Positions 1 through 9,200 of a DNA stretch of 64,000 nt are shown piece after piece. The DNA is taken from positions 1 to 64,000 of the forward strand of contig MTLP01000036.1 in assembly GCA_002009975.1 (NCBI GenBank), read 5' to 3'. Numbering within the stretch: position 1 is the stretch's first letter; each line of letters opens with the position of its first letter. The notes under the pieces are model-generated. The model was not told the origin of the DNA. It did no database searches and worked only from the letters and a program-made list of their open reading frames with translations. A program made the translations under genes and the position numbers. Source of the stretch: Thermococcus sp. JdFR-02. Its GTDB lineage: Archaea; Methanobacteriota_B; Thermococci; Thermococcales; Thermococcaceae.

Positions 1-104
1 TCAGGAGCAATTGCCGGAACCCTTATCAATTCCATCAAGGTATTAACCATCTCATCCCCAAGCCTCTCAACCTCCCAAGAAACCTCAGCCAAAACACCAC
101 TCAT
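1..104 (-). CDS. N-terminal fragment of a probable M20-family peptidase
   Basis: The first 34 codons of a minus-strand gene that leaves the window at its left edge. The readable start is MSGVLAEVSWEVERLGDEMV, followed by a stretch reading LMELIRVPAIAP. A helix ending in L-x-x-L-I-x-(V/I)-P-(A/S)-(I/V)-(A/S)-P is typical of the start of M20 metallopeptidases (ArgE/DapE/carboxypeptidase type). The ATG follows a GGTGG ribosome binding site about 5 bases upstream. No metal ligands are in view, so the family call rests on this N-terminal motif alone. Confidence 0.55.
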   Translation of the reverse strand, partial: MSGVLAEVSWEVERLGDEMVNTLMELIRVPAIAP

Positions 105-179
105 CGTTACCACCTTCTAAATTCTCAACCCAATAATTTAAACAACTTTTGGTACAAAACAAAAAGAAAAGAGGAAAAA

Positions 180-2063
180 TCACTCTTTAATTTCTTTCTT
201 ACCAACAGTGTAGAGCCAAGCCAATATAGCGACTAAGAAGATTACTCCGAGCACATTGCTTGTAAATGCAATTGATGGTGCCTTATCTGCAACAATGAGT
301 GCTGCAAAGAAGATACCCATTATTGCCTCTCCCGCTATAAGCCCTGCTGCTCCTAAAACTCCAGCGTCTGTTGGCTTTTCTTCAACTTTGTCTCCCCTTG
401 CCTTGTTTACTAAGTGCCTAACTATACCACCTATGAATATTGGAATACCTAAGCTCAATGGCAAGTAAATTCCAACTGCAACTGGCATTACCGGTGTTCT
501 GAACTTTGAACCTTTCATAGCCAAAATTTCGTCGAGAACTATTAATGCAATAGCAATTCCAGCACCGATGTACACCATGTTCCATTCAAGTGTTCCTTTG
601 AAGACACCCTCTGTAACTTTAGCCATTAAGAAAGCTTGTGGTGCTGGTAATGGGTTAGCCTTTGCAGTTGGTGTTCCAGCGATACCGTAAGCTTTAATGA
701 GCAAGTTGAGAACGGGAGCCATGACCAAAGCTGCAAAAAACGTTCCCACAATCTCAAATATTTGTTGTCTCTTTGGAGTTGCTCCAACTAAGTAACCAGT
801 TGCTAAGTCTTGCATTGTGTCTCCAGCAATTGCAGCTGCAGTACATATAACGGCTGCAACTAAGATTGTTGCAGCCATTCCTTCAGTTCCACTTAATCCA
901 AGGGCTTTGAGGACTAAAGCTGTGAAAAGTAGGCTCATTATTGTAATACCTGAAACTGGATTGTTTGATGAACCAACTACACCAGCCAAATAACCGGCTA
1001 TTGAGCTTCCTAAGAATCCAATTATTAGTAAGATCACTGCCATTATTGCGGCTATTCCAACTGAAGCTATGATTTTTGTATATAGAAGGAACAATGGTAT
1101 AACGAATGCCACTATTAGCATTAAGACATAGTTTAATGGCAAGTCTTCTTCAGTTCTTAACACGTCATCTCCTGCTTGTCTTCTCTTTGTAACTTCAAGT
1201 CCCGCTTTTATACCTCTAATTATTGGTTTTCTGAGCTTTACTAGGCTCCATAGACCACCAACAACCATTGCACCTACTCCCATGTACCTGATCTTTGTGC
1301 TCCATGTCACCCATGCTAAATCTAATGCACTTAATCCATTTGGATTCCCGGTTTTAGCTACATAGATGGGGATAGCAATAAACCAAGCAATTGCACCACC
1401 TAAAAATACCAAGAAAGCAATATTTAAACCAACGATATAACCAACGCTAACTAAAGCTGCTGAAAGGTCACTTCCAATGTAAAGAACTCTTGAACCAATG
1501 AATTTAGCGCTCTCAACGGCTGGTGCCCAAAGCTTCATGCTGCCTAAGAGCTTATAGAGACCACCAAAGATACCACCAAAAAAGATTGGCTTTGCATGAC
1601 TTCCTCCTTTGTCTCCAGCGATCAAAACTTCAGCACATGCAGTTCCCTCTGGATATGGAAGCTTTTCTTCAGCAATAAAAGCTCTTCTTAAGACAACTGT
1701 AAATAATGCTCCTAATGAACCACCAAGTGCTGCAATTATTGTAACCAACCAATAGGGAAACTCTGTGAAATAGTTTAAGACTATTAAAGCTGGCAATGTA
1801 AATATTACACCTGCTGCCAGTGATTCACCTGCAGATGCTGCAGTTTGAACCATATTATTCTCAAGAATGTTCCTGTCTTTAAATGCCATTAATATTGCCA
1901 TTGAAATAACTGCTGCTGGAATGCTTGCTGAAACTGTCATTCCAGCATACATGCCCAAATATGCATTGGCTGCACCCATTATTATTGAAAGAACTATACC
2001 CAGAAGAAATGCTTTAATAGTGTACTCCGGGAGGGACTTCTCTGGTGGAACATAAGGCTTCAT
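180..2063 (-). CDS. OPT family oligopeptide transporter
   Basis: A 627-residue polytopic membrane protein with more than a dozen hydrophobic segments. Around residues 410-435 it has the family hallmark GDTMQDLATGYLVGATPKRQ, which matches the conserved D-x-M-Q-D-L-x-T-G-Y-L-x-G-(A/S)-x-P-(R/K)-x-Q of OPT transporters. Members take up small peptides or peptide-like metal chelates, probably driven by ion gradients. In this peptide-fermenting lineage peptide import is the likely role, and the neighbouring M20 peptidase fits. The ATG follows GGAGGTG, and a TATA-like CTTTAAAAG lies near 2113-2121. Exact substrate unknown. Confidence 0.88.
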   Translation of the reverse strand: MKPYVPPEKSLPEYTIKAFLLGIVLSIIMGAANAYLGMYAGMTVSASIPAAVISMAILMAFKDRNILENNMVQTAASAGESLAAGVIFTLPALIVLNYFTEFPYWLVTIIAALGGSLGALFTVVLRRAFIAEEKLPYPEGTACAEVLIAGDKGGSHAKPIFFGGIFGGLYKLLGSMKLWAPAVESAKFIGSRVLYIGSDLSAALVSVGYIVGLNIAFLVFLGGAIAWFIAIPIYVAKTGNPNGLSALDLAWVTWSTKIRYMGVGAMVVGGLWSLVKLRKPIIRGIKAGLEVTKRRQAGDDVLRTEEDLPLNYVLMLIVAFVIPLFLLYTKIIASVGIAAIMAVILLIIGFLGSSIAGYLAGVVGSSNNPVSGITIMSLLFTALVLKALGLSGTEGMAATILVAAVICTAAAIAGDTMQDLATGYLVGATPKRQQIFEIVGTFFAALVMAPVLNLLIKAYGIAGTPTAKANPLPAPQAFLMAKVTEGVFKGTLEWNMVYIGAGIAIALIVLDEILAMKGSKFRTPVMPVAVGIYLPLSLGIPIFIGGIVRHLVNKARGDKVEEKPTDAGVLGAAGLIAGEAIMGIFFAALIVADKAPSIAFTSNVLGVIFLVAILAWLYTVGKKEIKE

Positions 2064-2388
2064 TGTCTATGCACCTCCAAGTTTTTTTGTGCAAATTAAT
2101 CCATTTTAGTGTACTTTTAAAGCTTTTTTGGTAATATTGCACAAATTATATAACTAATTGTTACATGAATTTTGTTAATATATTGCTCAATAGAAACAAA
2201 TTCGAAACCAATTAAATGAAAATAATCTCAATATTAATCAGAGAGTTATAGAAAATCATCAAATGTACACATGTATCCATAATAAATTAAAGATACTTCA
2301 ACTGCTATTTCTTCATAATTTTCCAAATTCTTATATATTTAGCACCATATATATCCAATCATGGATAAAAAGGATGGAGGGCGAAATA
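2064..2388. promoter_or_regulatory. Divergent AT-rich promoter region (opt / MBL hydrolase)
   Basis: A 325-base gene-free stretch between two divergent genes. The left part carries the ribosome binding site and a TATA-like element of the OPT gene. The right part has a strong TATA element around 2332-2340 (TTATATATTT) and a second TA-rich block at 2346-2355 ahead of the MBL gene. I see no ORF with family resemblance and no structured RNA. Confidence 0.5.
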
Positions 2389-3204
2389 ATGGTAGAAATT
2401 ACTTTTTTGGGCAGCGGCGGCGGTAGATTCATAACAATAACTCAACTTCGTTCCACAGGAGGGTTTTTCATAAAATCCTCCAAAAGTATTTACGTTGACC
2501 CAGGACCGGGAGCATTAGTGAGAGCGTGGCGATACAAGATAGATCCAAGGAAAATTGATATTCTCTTTATTTCTCATAGGCATACTGACCATTGCAACGA
2601 CGCTGAGGTAATAGTGGAAGGAATGACTATGGGAGTAACAAAAAAGCGAGGTACTATTATTGCCGCACGAAGTGTAATTGAGGGGGATGAAGAGCACACA
2701 CCAGCACTCTCAAGCTATCATTTAAATTCACTTGAGGAAGTTTATACACCAAAACCAGGAGATAAAATCAGTTTAGGAAATGATACTCTCTTAATAACCC
2801 CTTCTTTGCATTCTGACCCAAGCAATATTGGGTTTCGACTTAAAACACCTGAAGGAGACATTTCTTACATTTCAGACACACAATACTTTGAAGAGCTAAA
2901 AGAGTGGCATGAAGGGGCAAGAGTCATGATAACAAGCATAACTCGACCTAAGGATATGAGAATTCCCTATCACCTCTGTACTGAGGATGTAATCTATTTG
3001 CTAAAGTCAATGAAAGAAAAACCAGAGGTTGTTGTCATGACTCATATAGGAATGAAAATGCACTTTGCTAGCCCATACAAAGAAGCTTCATTTATTCAAA
3101 ACGTTACGGGAGTTAAAACCATAGTTGCTAAAGAGGGATTCAAAATAATCATGAGAAATAATGACATATTCTTTAGGACCCTAAAACCCGCAAGAAACGT
3201 CTAA
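2389..3204 (+). CDS. MBL-fold metallo-hydrolase
   Basis: A 271-residue metallo-beta-lactamase-fold protein. The signature HRHTDH (His63, His65, Asp67, His68) is intact. Further candidate ligands are His in LHSDPS (about 145), Asp in YISDTQYF (about 165) and His in MTHIGMKMHF near the C-terminus. This is a dinuclear metal site on a cytoplasmic enzyme without a signal peptide. Longer readings back to 2263 are possible, but the ATG at 2389 follows GGAGGG at good distance and starts the typical first strand MVEITFLGSGGGRF. Substrate not predictable; the family includes nucleases, thioesterases and lactonases. Confidence 0.85.
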   Translation: MVEITFLGSGGGRFITITQLRSTGGFFIKSSKSIYVDPGPGALVRAWRYKIDPRKIDILFISHRHTDHCNDAEVIVEGMTMGVTKKRGTIIAARSVIEGDEEHTPALSSYHLNSLEEVYTPKPGDKISLGNDTLLITPSLHSDPSNIGFRLKTPEGDISYISDTQYFEELKEWHEGARVMITSITRPKDMRIPYHLCTEDVIYLLKSMKEKPEVVVMTHIGMKMHFASPYKEASFIQNVTGVKTIVAKEGFKIIMRNNDIFFRTLKPARNV

Positions 3205-3209
3205 TAAAT

Positions 3210-4565
3210 TTAAGAAGATAGGGAAAAGATAACTTTCAAAACCAAATTATATGCTAACTCAAAGAGTTCTTTCATCCTCTTCTCATTTTGACCCTCAATA
3301 ACAACCCTAATCTTTGGTTCTGTCCCGCTTGGTCTAACTAAAACCCAAGAGCCATCCTTTAAGTTTAACCTAATTCCAGATATTGTCATGACTTCAGCAG
3401 TTTCATTCTTCAGTTTTTCTTCAAGCTCTCTTTTTACAATTTCCATAACCTTTGGCTTTAATTCATCTGGGCATCTGACGTTCTTATGTATCATTGGATA
3501 TTGTGGAATATCTTTTACAATTTCTGAAAGGGGCTTCCCTTCTTGATCTATTAGCTTGATTAGAAGCCCTATGGTCACAAAACTATCAATCCACAAACCA
3601 AACTTTGGATGAATGAACTTCCATGGCTCAGCTGCGAATATTGCATTATACTTCTTTATTCCATCATGAAGCTGACCTAAAGGAACGCGATAAACTTTTC
3701 CATCAACTTCCCCCACAACTTTATCGATCCTAAAAGATGTGTTTATTGACACTACAACGTTACCTCCACCATATTCTTCGGCATAAAGCTTTGCAAAAAG
3801 TGCTATTAATGTATCTTCCTCAATGTAATTGCCCTTTTCATCAATCACTGCAATTCTATCTGCGTCTCCATCTTGGGCAATTGCTAAATCCATTTTTAGC
3901 TCTCTAACTAACTTTGGCAAATAATCAATGTTCTTTTTCACTGGTTCGGGTTTTCTACCTGGAAAATGACCATCAACATGAGAATTCAGGCTTATCACTT
4001 TAGCTCCCATTTTTCTCAAAAGATAAGGAGTTACAACACTTCCTGCACCATTTGCTAAATCAACTAAAACCTTTAATTTCGTCTCATGATTTACATACCT
4101 TAAGATTTGCTCCATGTATTCTTCTCTTAAATCAAGTTCCTGAATATTGCCAATTTCATCCCATTTTGCTCTTCTGTAGCTTTTAGAGAAGATTATTTTT
4201 TCAAGCTCTTCCTCCTCTTCAAGGAAAAATTCAATGCCTTTCGAATTGAATACTTTAATTCCATTGTCAGTTGGAGGATTATGAGACGCTGTAATCATAA
4301 CCCCTGCATCACCAAGCTTGTTTGTAGAGTAAGCGAGCATTGGGGTTGGGATAAGACCAAGTTTAATGACATCACTTCCAGCACTTAGAAGACCGCTTAT
4401 CAAAGCATTCTCAAGCATTACACTTGAAGTTCTTACATCTCTTCCGACTACGACCTTCCCTCCACCGATATAAGTTCCAAGGGCTTTTCCAACGTTCAAA
4501 GCAAGCTCTGGAGTCACCTTAGAATCAATCGGACCTCTAATTCCAGCTGTTCCGAATAATCTCAT
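3210..4565 (-). CDS. glmM: Phosphohexomutase (phosphoglucosamine/phosphomannomutase family)
   Basis: A 451-residue alpha-D-phosphohexomutase. The N-terminus MRLFGTAGIRG is typical, the phosphoserine loop ITASHNPPTDNG carries Ser94, the Mg site is DGDADR near residue 236, and the phosphate-binding loop RPSGTEPKIR is near 412. The usual sugar-binding G-E-x-S-G-H loop is replaced by AAEPWKFIHPKFG, keeping the Glu but changing its surroundings, so substrate preference (GlcN, Man or Glc phosphate) is uncertain. Such enzymes supply sugar phosphates for N-glycans and nucleotide sugars. The ATG at 4565 is preferred over an in-frame start 12 bases upstream because GGTGG sits at proper distance. Confidence 0.85.
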   Translation of the reverse strand: MRLFGTAGIRGPIDSKVTPELALNVGKALGTYIGGGKVVVGRDVRTSSVMLENALISGLLSAGSDVIKLGLIPTPMLAYSTNKLGDAGVMITASHNPPTDNGIKVFNSKGIEFFLEEEEELEKIIFSKSYRRAKWDEIGNIQELDLREEYMEQILRYVNHETKLKVLVDLANGAGSVVTPYLLRKMGAKVISLNSHVDGHFPGRKPEPVKKNIDYLPKLVRELKMDLAIAQDGDADRIAVIDEKGNYIEEDTLIALFAKLYAEEYGGGNVVVSINTSFRIDKVVGEVDGKVYRVPLGQLHDGIKKYNAIFAAEPWKFIHPKFGLWIDSFVTIGLLIKLIDQEGKPLSEIVKDIPQYPMIHKNVRCPDELKPKVMEIVKRELEEKLKNETAEVMTISGIRLNLKDGSWVLVRPSGTEPKIRVVIEGQNEKRMKELFELAYNLVLKVIFSLSS

Positions 4566-4628
4566 GAGCGCCACCAAGTTAATCTACTATCTCGTCTTAT
4601 ATATCTTTTTGACAAAAGTTTGTAAAGT

Positions 4629-5024
4629 TTATCGCTCAAGCTTGTAGATGGCTAATCCTTTATAGTTTTCAAGCTTTAATTTTCTCGGCATTTCATCTAA
4701 GGAAAACGGTAGAATATATAAAGGTACTTTGAGCTTATTTGAAAGGTTTATTAGATAATTTACCATTTCTGGAGTTGGTCTGACAGAATAAATAGCCTTA
4801 ACATCTTTATAAACCTCTAAGCTTGGTTCAAAAATATTGTCAACCAAAGCTTTCAATCCAAGCTCAGAAGCTTTTTTTACAGAATCTTTGTTCCAATCAA
4901 CAACAATAACATCAAAACCAAATTCTTTCAATTTTAGAGCAACTTTAAAGTTGTATCCCACCCCAATTTCAACTATCCTTCCACCTCTAAGCTTTTTGAA
5001 TAAATATTCCGCAAATTTCTCCAT
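4629..5024 (-). CDS. UPF0146 family protein
   Basis: About 131 residues with the compact Rossmann-like pattern of archaeal UPF0146: an N-terminal helix EKFAEYLFKKL, then IVEIGVGYNFKVALKLKEFGFDVIVVDW. The latter resembles the SAM-binding GxG loop and acidic strand end of methyltransferases. It is smaller than a full methyltransferase and no catalytic motif is evident. ATG codons at 5030 and 5024 are both possible; 5024 is chosen because a GTGAT precedes it. Function unknown. It may be co-transcribed with malK, which lies upstream on the same strand. Confidence 0.75.
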   Translation of the reverse strand: MEKFAEYLFKKLRGGRIVEIGVGYNFKVALKLKEFGFDVIVVDWNKDSVKKASELGLKALVDNIFEPSLEVYKDVKAIYSVRPTPEMVNYLINLSNKLKVPLYILPFSLDEMPRKLKLENYKGLAIYKLER

Positions 5025-5065
5025 AGGCATCACAAAGAAAATAGGATAGAAGGTTAAAAAAGTTA

Positions 5066-6193
5066 CTAAACAATAGCTTTTTTGGTCTTTTTGTCAAAGA
5101 CATGTGCTTTTGTCATGTCAAAGACAACTTCAACTTCCTGTCCTTCCTTAACTTGAGATTCTGGATGGAATGATGCAACAAAGCTTAGGTCACCAACTTT
5201 GAGGTAAACTATCTTCTCACTTCCCAAGGGTTCAACGACATCGACTACAGCTTTAACCATGTTTTCTCCTGGTATCTTGACTTGAGCAAAAATTGCATCA
5301 TAGATATCCTCTGGTCTAATTCCAAAGATAGCTTCCTTTCCAATGTAGTTCTGCTCCCTAAGGACTTCTCCAACATCATCAGTTAGCTTTAACTTGAACT
5401 CCCCAAAGTCCACCCATACGCCCTTTTCATCCTCAATTACTGATGCATCCAGGAAATTCATTGGAGGAGAACCTATGAATCCTCCTACAAAAACATTTGC
5501 AGGGTTGTGGTAGACATCATCTGGTGTTCCAACTTGTTGCAAAACTCCTTGATTAATCACGGCTATTCTGTCTCCCATTGTCATTGCCTCAACTTGATCA
5601 TGAGTAACATAAATTGTAGTAACACCGAGTTGTTTTTGGAGCTTCTTCAATTCAGCCCTCATTCTAACTCTAAGCTTTGCATCTAAGTTTGAAAGAGGCT
5701 CATCCATGAGAAAAACTTGGGGTTGTCTAACTATTGCTCTTCCAAGTGCCACTCTCTGTCTCTGACCGCCACTTAGCTCTCTTGGCTTTCTCTTCAACAG
5801 ATTGCTTAAACCGAGCATCTCTGCAACTTCCTTTACTCTTTTATCGATTTCTTGCTTTGGGACTTTTCTAAGCTTTAGTGGGAATGCTATGTTGTCATAA
5901 ACACTCATGTGAGGATAAAGAGCATAGCTTTGGAAAACCATCGCAATATCCCTGTCTTTTGGTGGGATAAATATGCCCTTCTCTGGATCAGCCACTACTC
6001 TATCGCCTATGTATACTTGCCCCAATGTAGGTTCTTCCAATCCAGCTATCATTCTCAAGGTCGTAGTTTTTCCACAACCGCTTGGTCCTAAAAGGATCAT
6101 GAATTCTCCATCTTTAACTTCAAGGGTCATATCCTTAACTGCCTCAACTTCTCCAAACTTCTTCCATACATGAACTAATTTAACTTCTGCCAT
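5066..6193 (-). CDS. malK: Malto-oligosaccharide/trehalose ABC transporter ATPase MalK
   Basis: A 375-residue ABC ATPase. Walker A is GPSGCGKTT (residues 36-44), the Q-loop is VFQSYALYPHMSV, the signature is LSGGQRQRVALGRA (about 140), Walker B is FLMDEP and the switch is VTHDQ. The C-terminal third is the beta-rich regulatory (TOBE/OB) domain of the CUT1 subfamily, including IFGIRPEDIY. It energises the MalF/MalG channel. It is the last gene of the minus-strand run malE-malF-malG-apu-malK, the same order as in P. furiosus and T. kodakarensis. The ATG at 6193 follows GGTGG. Confidence 0.93.
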   Translation of the reverse strand: MAEVKLVHVWKKFGEVEAVKDMTLEVKDGEFMILLGPSGCGKTTTLRMIAGLEEPTLGQVYIGDRVVADPEKGIFIPPKDRDIAMVFQSYALYPHMSVYDNIAFPLKLRKVPKQEIDKRVKEVAEMLGLSNLLKRKPRELSGGQRQRVALGRAIVRQPQVFLMDEPLSNLDAKLRVRMRAELKKLQKQLGVTTIYVTHDQVEAMTMGDRIAVINQGVLQQVGTPDDVYHNPANVFVGGFIGSPPMNFLDASVIEDEKGVWVDFGEFKLKLTDDVGEVLREQNYIGKEAIFGIRPEDIYDAIFAQVKIPGENMVKAVVDVVEPLGSEKIVYLKVGDLSFVASFHPESQVKEGQEVEVVFDMTKAHVFDKKTKKAIV

Positions 6194-6224
6194 TTCAACC
6201 ACCTTTAAATATTAAATAGAGGGA

Positions 6225-9200
6225 TCAAAGACTCCTTTTTCTAAAGAGCAATGGCAATAGTGATAACCATAGTATTGCAATTGGACCACAAATACCTTTT
6301 GGTGGAGTTGTGGTTTCTGTTGGTGAGGGAGTTGTTGTTTCTTCTGTGGTTGTTGTAGTTTCTGTAGTAGTTGGTATTTTTGTAGTTTTTGTTTCTGTAG
6401 TTGTCGTTTTCGTGGTAGTTGTTTCTGTTGAAGTTGGGGTTGGCTTTGGTTTTGTGCCTTCAATTATTGGTATCATTAAAATGACAGCTCTCTTCCCTTC
6501 TTTTGCATTGTAAGTTTTTAACATTTCTTCCTGAGTTGGCTTAACTCCCTCTGGAACCAGAATATCATAAACTCTTGGTTGTACTCCAGCAATAACCGCT
6601 TGAGCATCTGCTCCTCCGCCTTTCCACTCTTCCGCCTCTACAGCTACTGGTCTCCACTTATCAGGACCATAACCATCTTGACTTCCTACAAGTATAGCCC
6701 CATATAAACCATACTCCTCGTTTATTTCGAGATATTGCTTTGGTAGTTCAACAATTATCGCATTCCTTGTTGGATCTGCTGAAATCTTTAGTTCACCTTG
6801 GATTGGCTTTTGCCCCGGCACTACTATTATGTTACCATAATCCCAACCAGCGATTCTTAAAGCGACATCCCATGGATGTGAAGGATCTAAATCAACGTTT
6901 GAACCTGGTCCATCTGGGAACATCTTAATAGCTGAACTATTACCGCCTTCTTTGAAATCAAAGTAAACTTCAATTATTTGCAGGCTAAAGCCATTAGGCC
7001 CATTCCATGGGTTACCACCAAGCTCTTTGAAGTAGAATTCTAATGTCCACTTGTTATCACCTTCAATCATCTTGAATTTAAGTAAGTCCAAGTGGTCTTC
7101 AACAAATACCTTGTTCTTAGCATAGACATAAGTGCCTGGACCATGGTCATCTCCTTCAATGTCTTTAATGACTATTCCTGTCTTTAAGAGTGGAATCATC
7201 TTAACTGTTGCCAATTTTCCTTCTTTTGCATCGTATGTTTTTAACATCTCTTCCTGAGTTGGCTTAACCCCTTCAGGAATCAGAATATCATAAACTCTTG
7301 GTTGTACTCCAGCAATAACAGCATCGACATCAGCTCCTCCGCCTTTCCACTCTTCCGCCTCTACAGCTACTGGTCTCCACTTATCAGGACCATAACCATC
7401 TTGTGAACCAATTAAGATTGCTCCAAACAATCCATATTCCTCGTTTATTTCTATGTAGTCCTTAGGAATTTTAACGATTATTGCGTTCTTAGTTGGATCT
7501 GCTGAAATTTGCAATTCCCCTTGCTTTGCTTCACCATTTGGCAACACAATTAAGTTTCCATAATCCCAACCAGCGATTCTTAAAGCAATATCCCAAGGAT
7601 GCTCTGGGTCTAATTGTACATTGCTTCCAGGTCCGTCTTGGAACATTTTAATGGCACTTGAATTTCCTCCATCTTTAAAGTCTAGATAAACTTCAATTAT
7701 TTGCAGGCTAAAGCCATTAGGCCCATTCCATGGGTTACCACCAAGCTCCTTGAAATAGAACTCCATGACATAGGCATCTGTTTGCTCAAGCATTCTGAAC
7801 CTTAGTAGGTCTAAGTGATCCTCAACAAATACTTTATTGGTTGCATACGTATAAGTCCCTGGACCATGGTCGTCTCCTTCAATGTCTTGGAGGTCAACAA
7901 TTGGGACTCCCTTAACTTCCATTGGCAACTTAAGCTCTATTGGAGTTGTTATGACCTCAAGTTCTCCATCCTTGATGGTCGAAATTGCAAAGTAAAAGTC
8001 CTCTGGGCTTTCTATGTAATCAAATGGAATAATTATCTCAACCCCACCATCTATCTCTTTGACCGTTGCTTCGCCAACTTTTTCTGAATTCTCATAATCT
8101 TTAGCTTCATAGATCTCTGCTTTTCCATCTTTATACAGCACGTGCTTTGTTATCAAGATTCCAATGCTGTCCTTGTTGTATGGGAACAACTCATATCTAA
8201 ACTCTTCTGGCTTTTCTTGTAGAAGTGTGAATGTGTTTCCAATTACCTTTCCTCTTTCATAAATACTTATCTCGAACTCGTTTAGGGTTCCTTTAATTAT
8301 GAAATGCATTCCTTCACTGTCAAAATAAACATCAAAACTTTGTGCTAATGTTGACATGCTTGAATAACTCTTCTTCTCATCTTTTCCAAGTCCCGAAATT
8401 TCTCTAAGTCTGTATGGCTGTCCATCAGGGAAATAGTTTCCGTAAAGGTAGCTTGGTGGTTCAACTTTTGCGTATTTATAGATCTCATAGAGATAAAGCT
8501 TGAGGTATCTATCAAAAGCCTCTTCGCCGCTAACAAATTGATCGCTTCCATACCACCAGAACCAGTCGCTTGCTTCAGCCCTAAGCAAATACTCATAGGC
8601 TTTGCTCCACTCCTGAGCGCTCATTTTATCTTTGTTCTCCATTAATGCTTTTCTTCCCAAATAAAGCCAGTACCAACCAACATTCTCTTGTGGCTCACCG
8701 ATCCAAGTACTTAGTGTACCATCCACCCAGCTTGACTCGATCCAGTATTGTTTTTCTTTAATGCCAACTAACTTGTAAAGCTCATTTAATGTCCCAGCTT
8801 CAAGTAATTTTTGCACTTTTTCTTCGCTTGTAAAGTCTAAGCGATCAAATTCTTGTAGTTTTAACTTATTCGCTTTATCTCCATACATTTGAATGTATTC
8901 GCTTGGAGTTACCGTCCTGATCAATCCCTGCTTTTGAAGTTCACTTAACTTTGAGTAAAGCTCTTCCAAGAAAATTTTACCATCAAACGGATAGTGCTCC
9001 CATGGATTTTCGCCATCTAAAGTCACAACATAAACCAAACTCCCATCGTAGTTCTTCTTTTGGATCTTTAGAAGTTCATTAACGAAATCTTCAACAGCTT
9101 GCTTTTGATTCATTCCGCTGTATCTAAATCCTACTCTATCACTTAGATCATGATTTCTTGGGAAGAGATAAATCTTCTTACCGTTAAATTCAGCAACCCA

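Noticed and set aside
6212-6463. Gln/Lys-rich reading frame over the Thr-rich linker of the amylopullulanase
   Set aside because: A frame shift of low-complexity ACC/ACA codons; pure shadow of the real gene.
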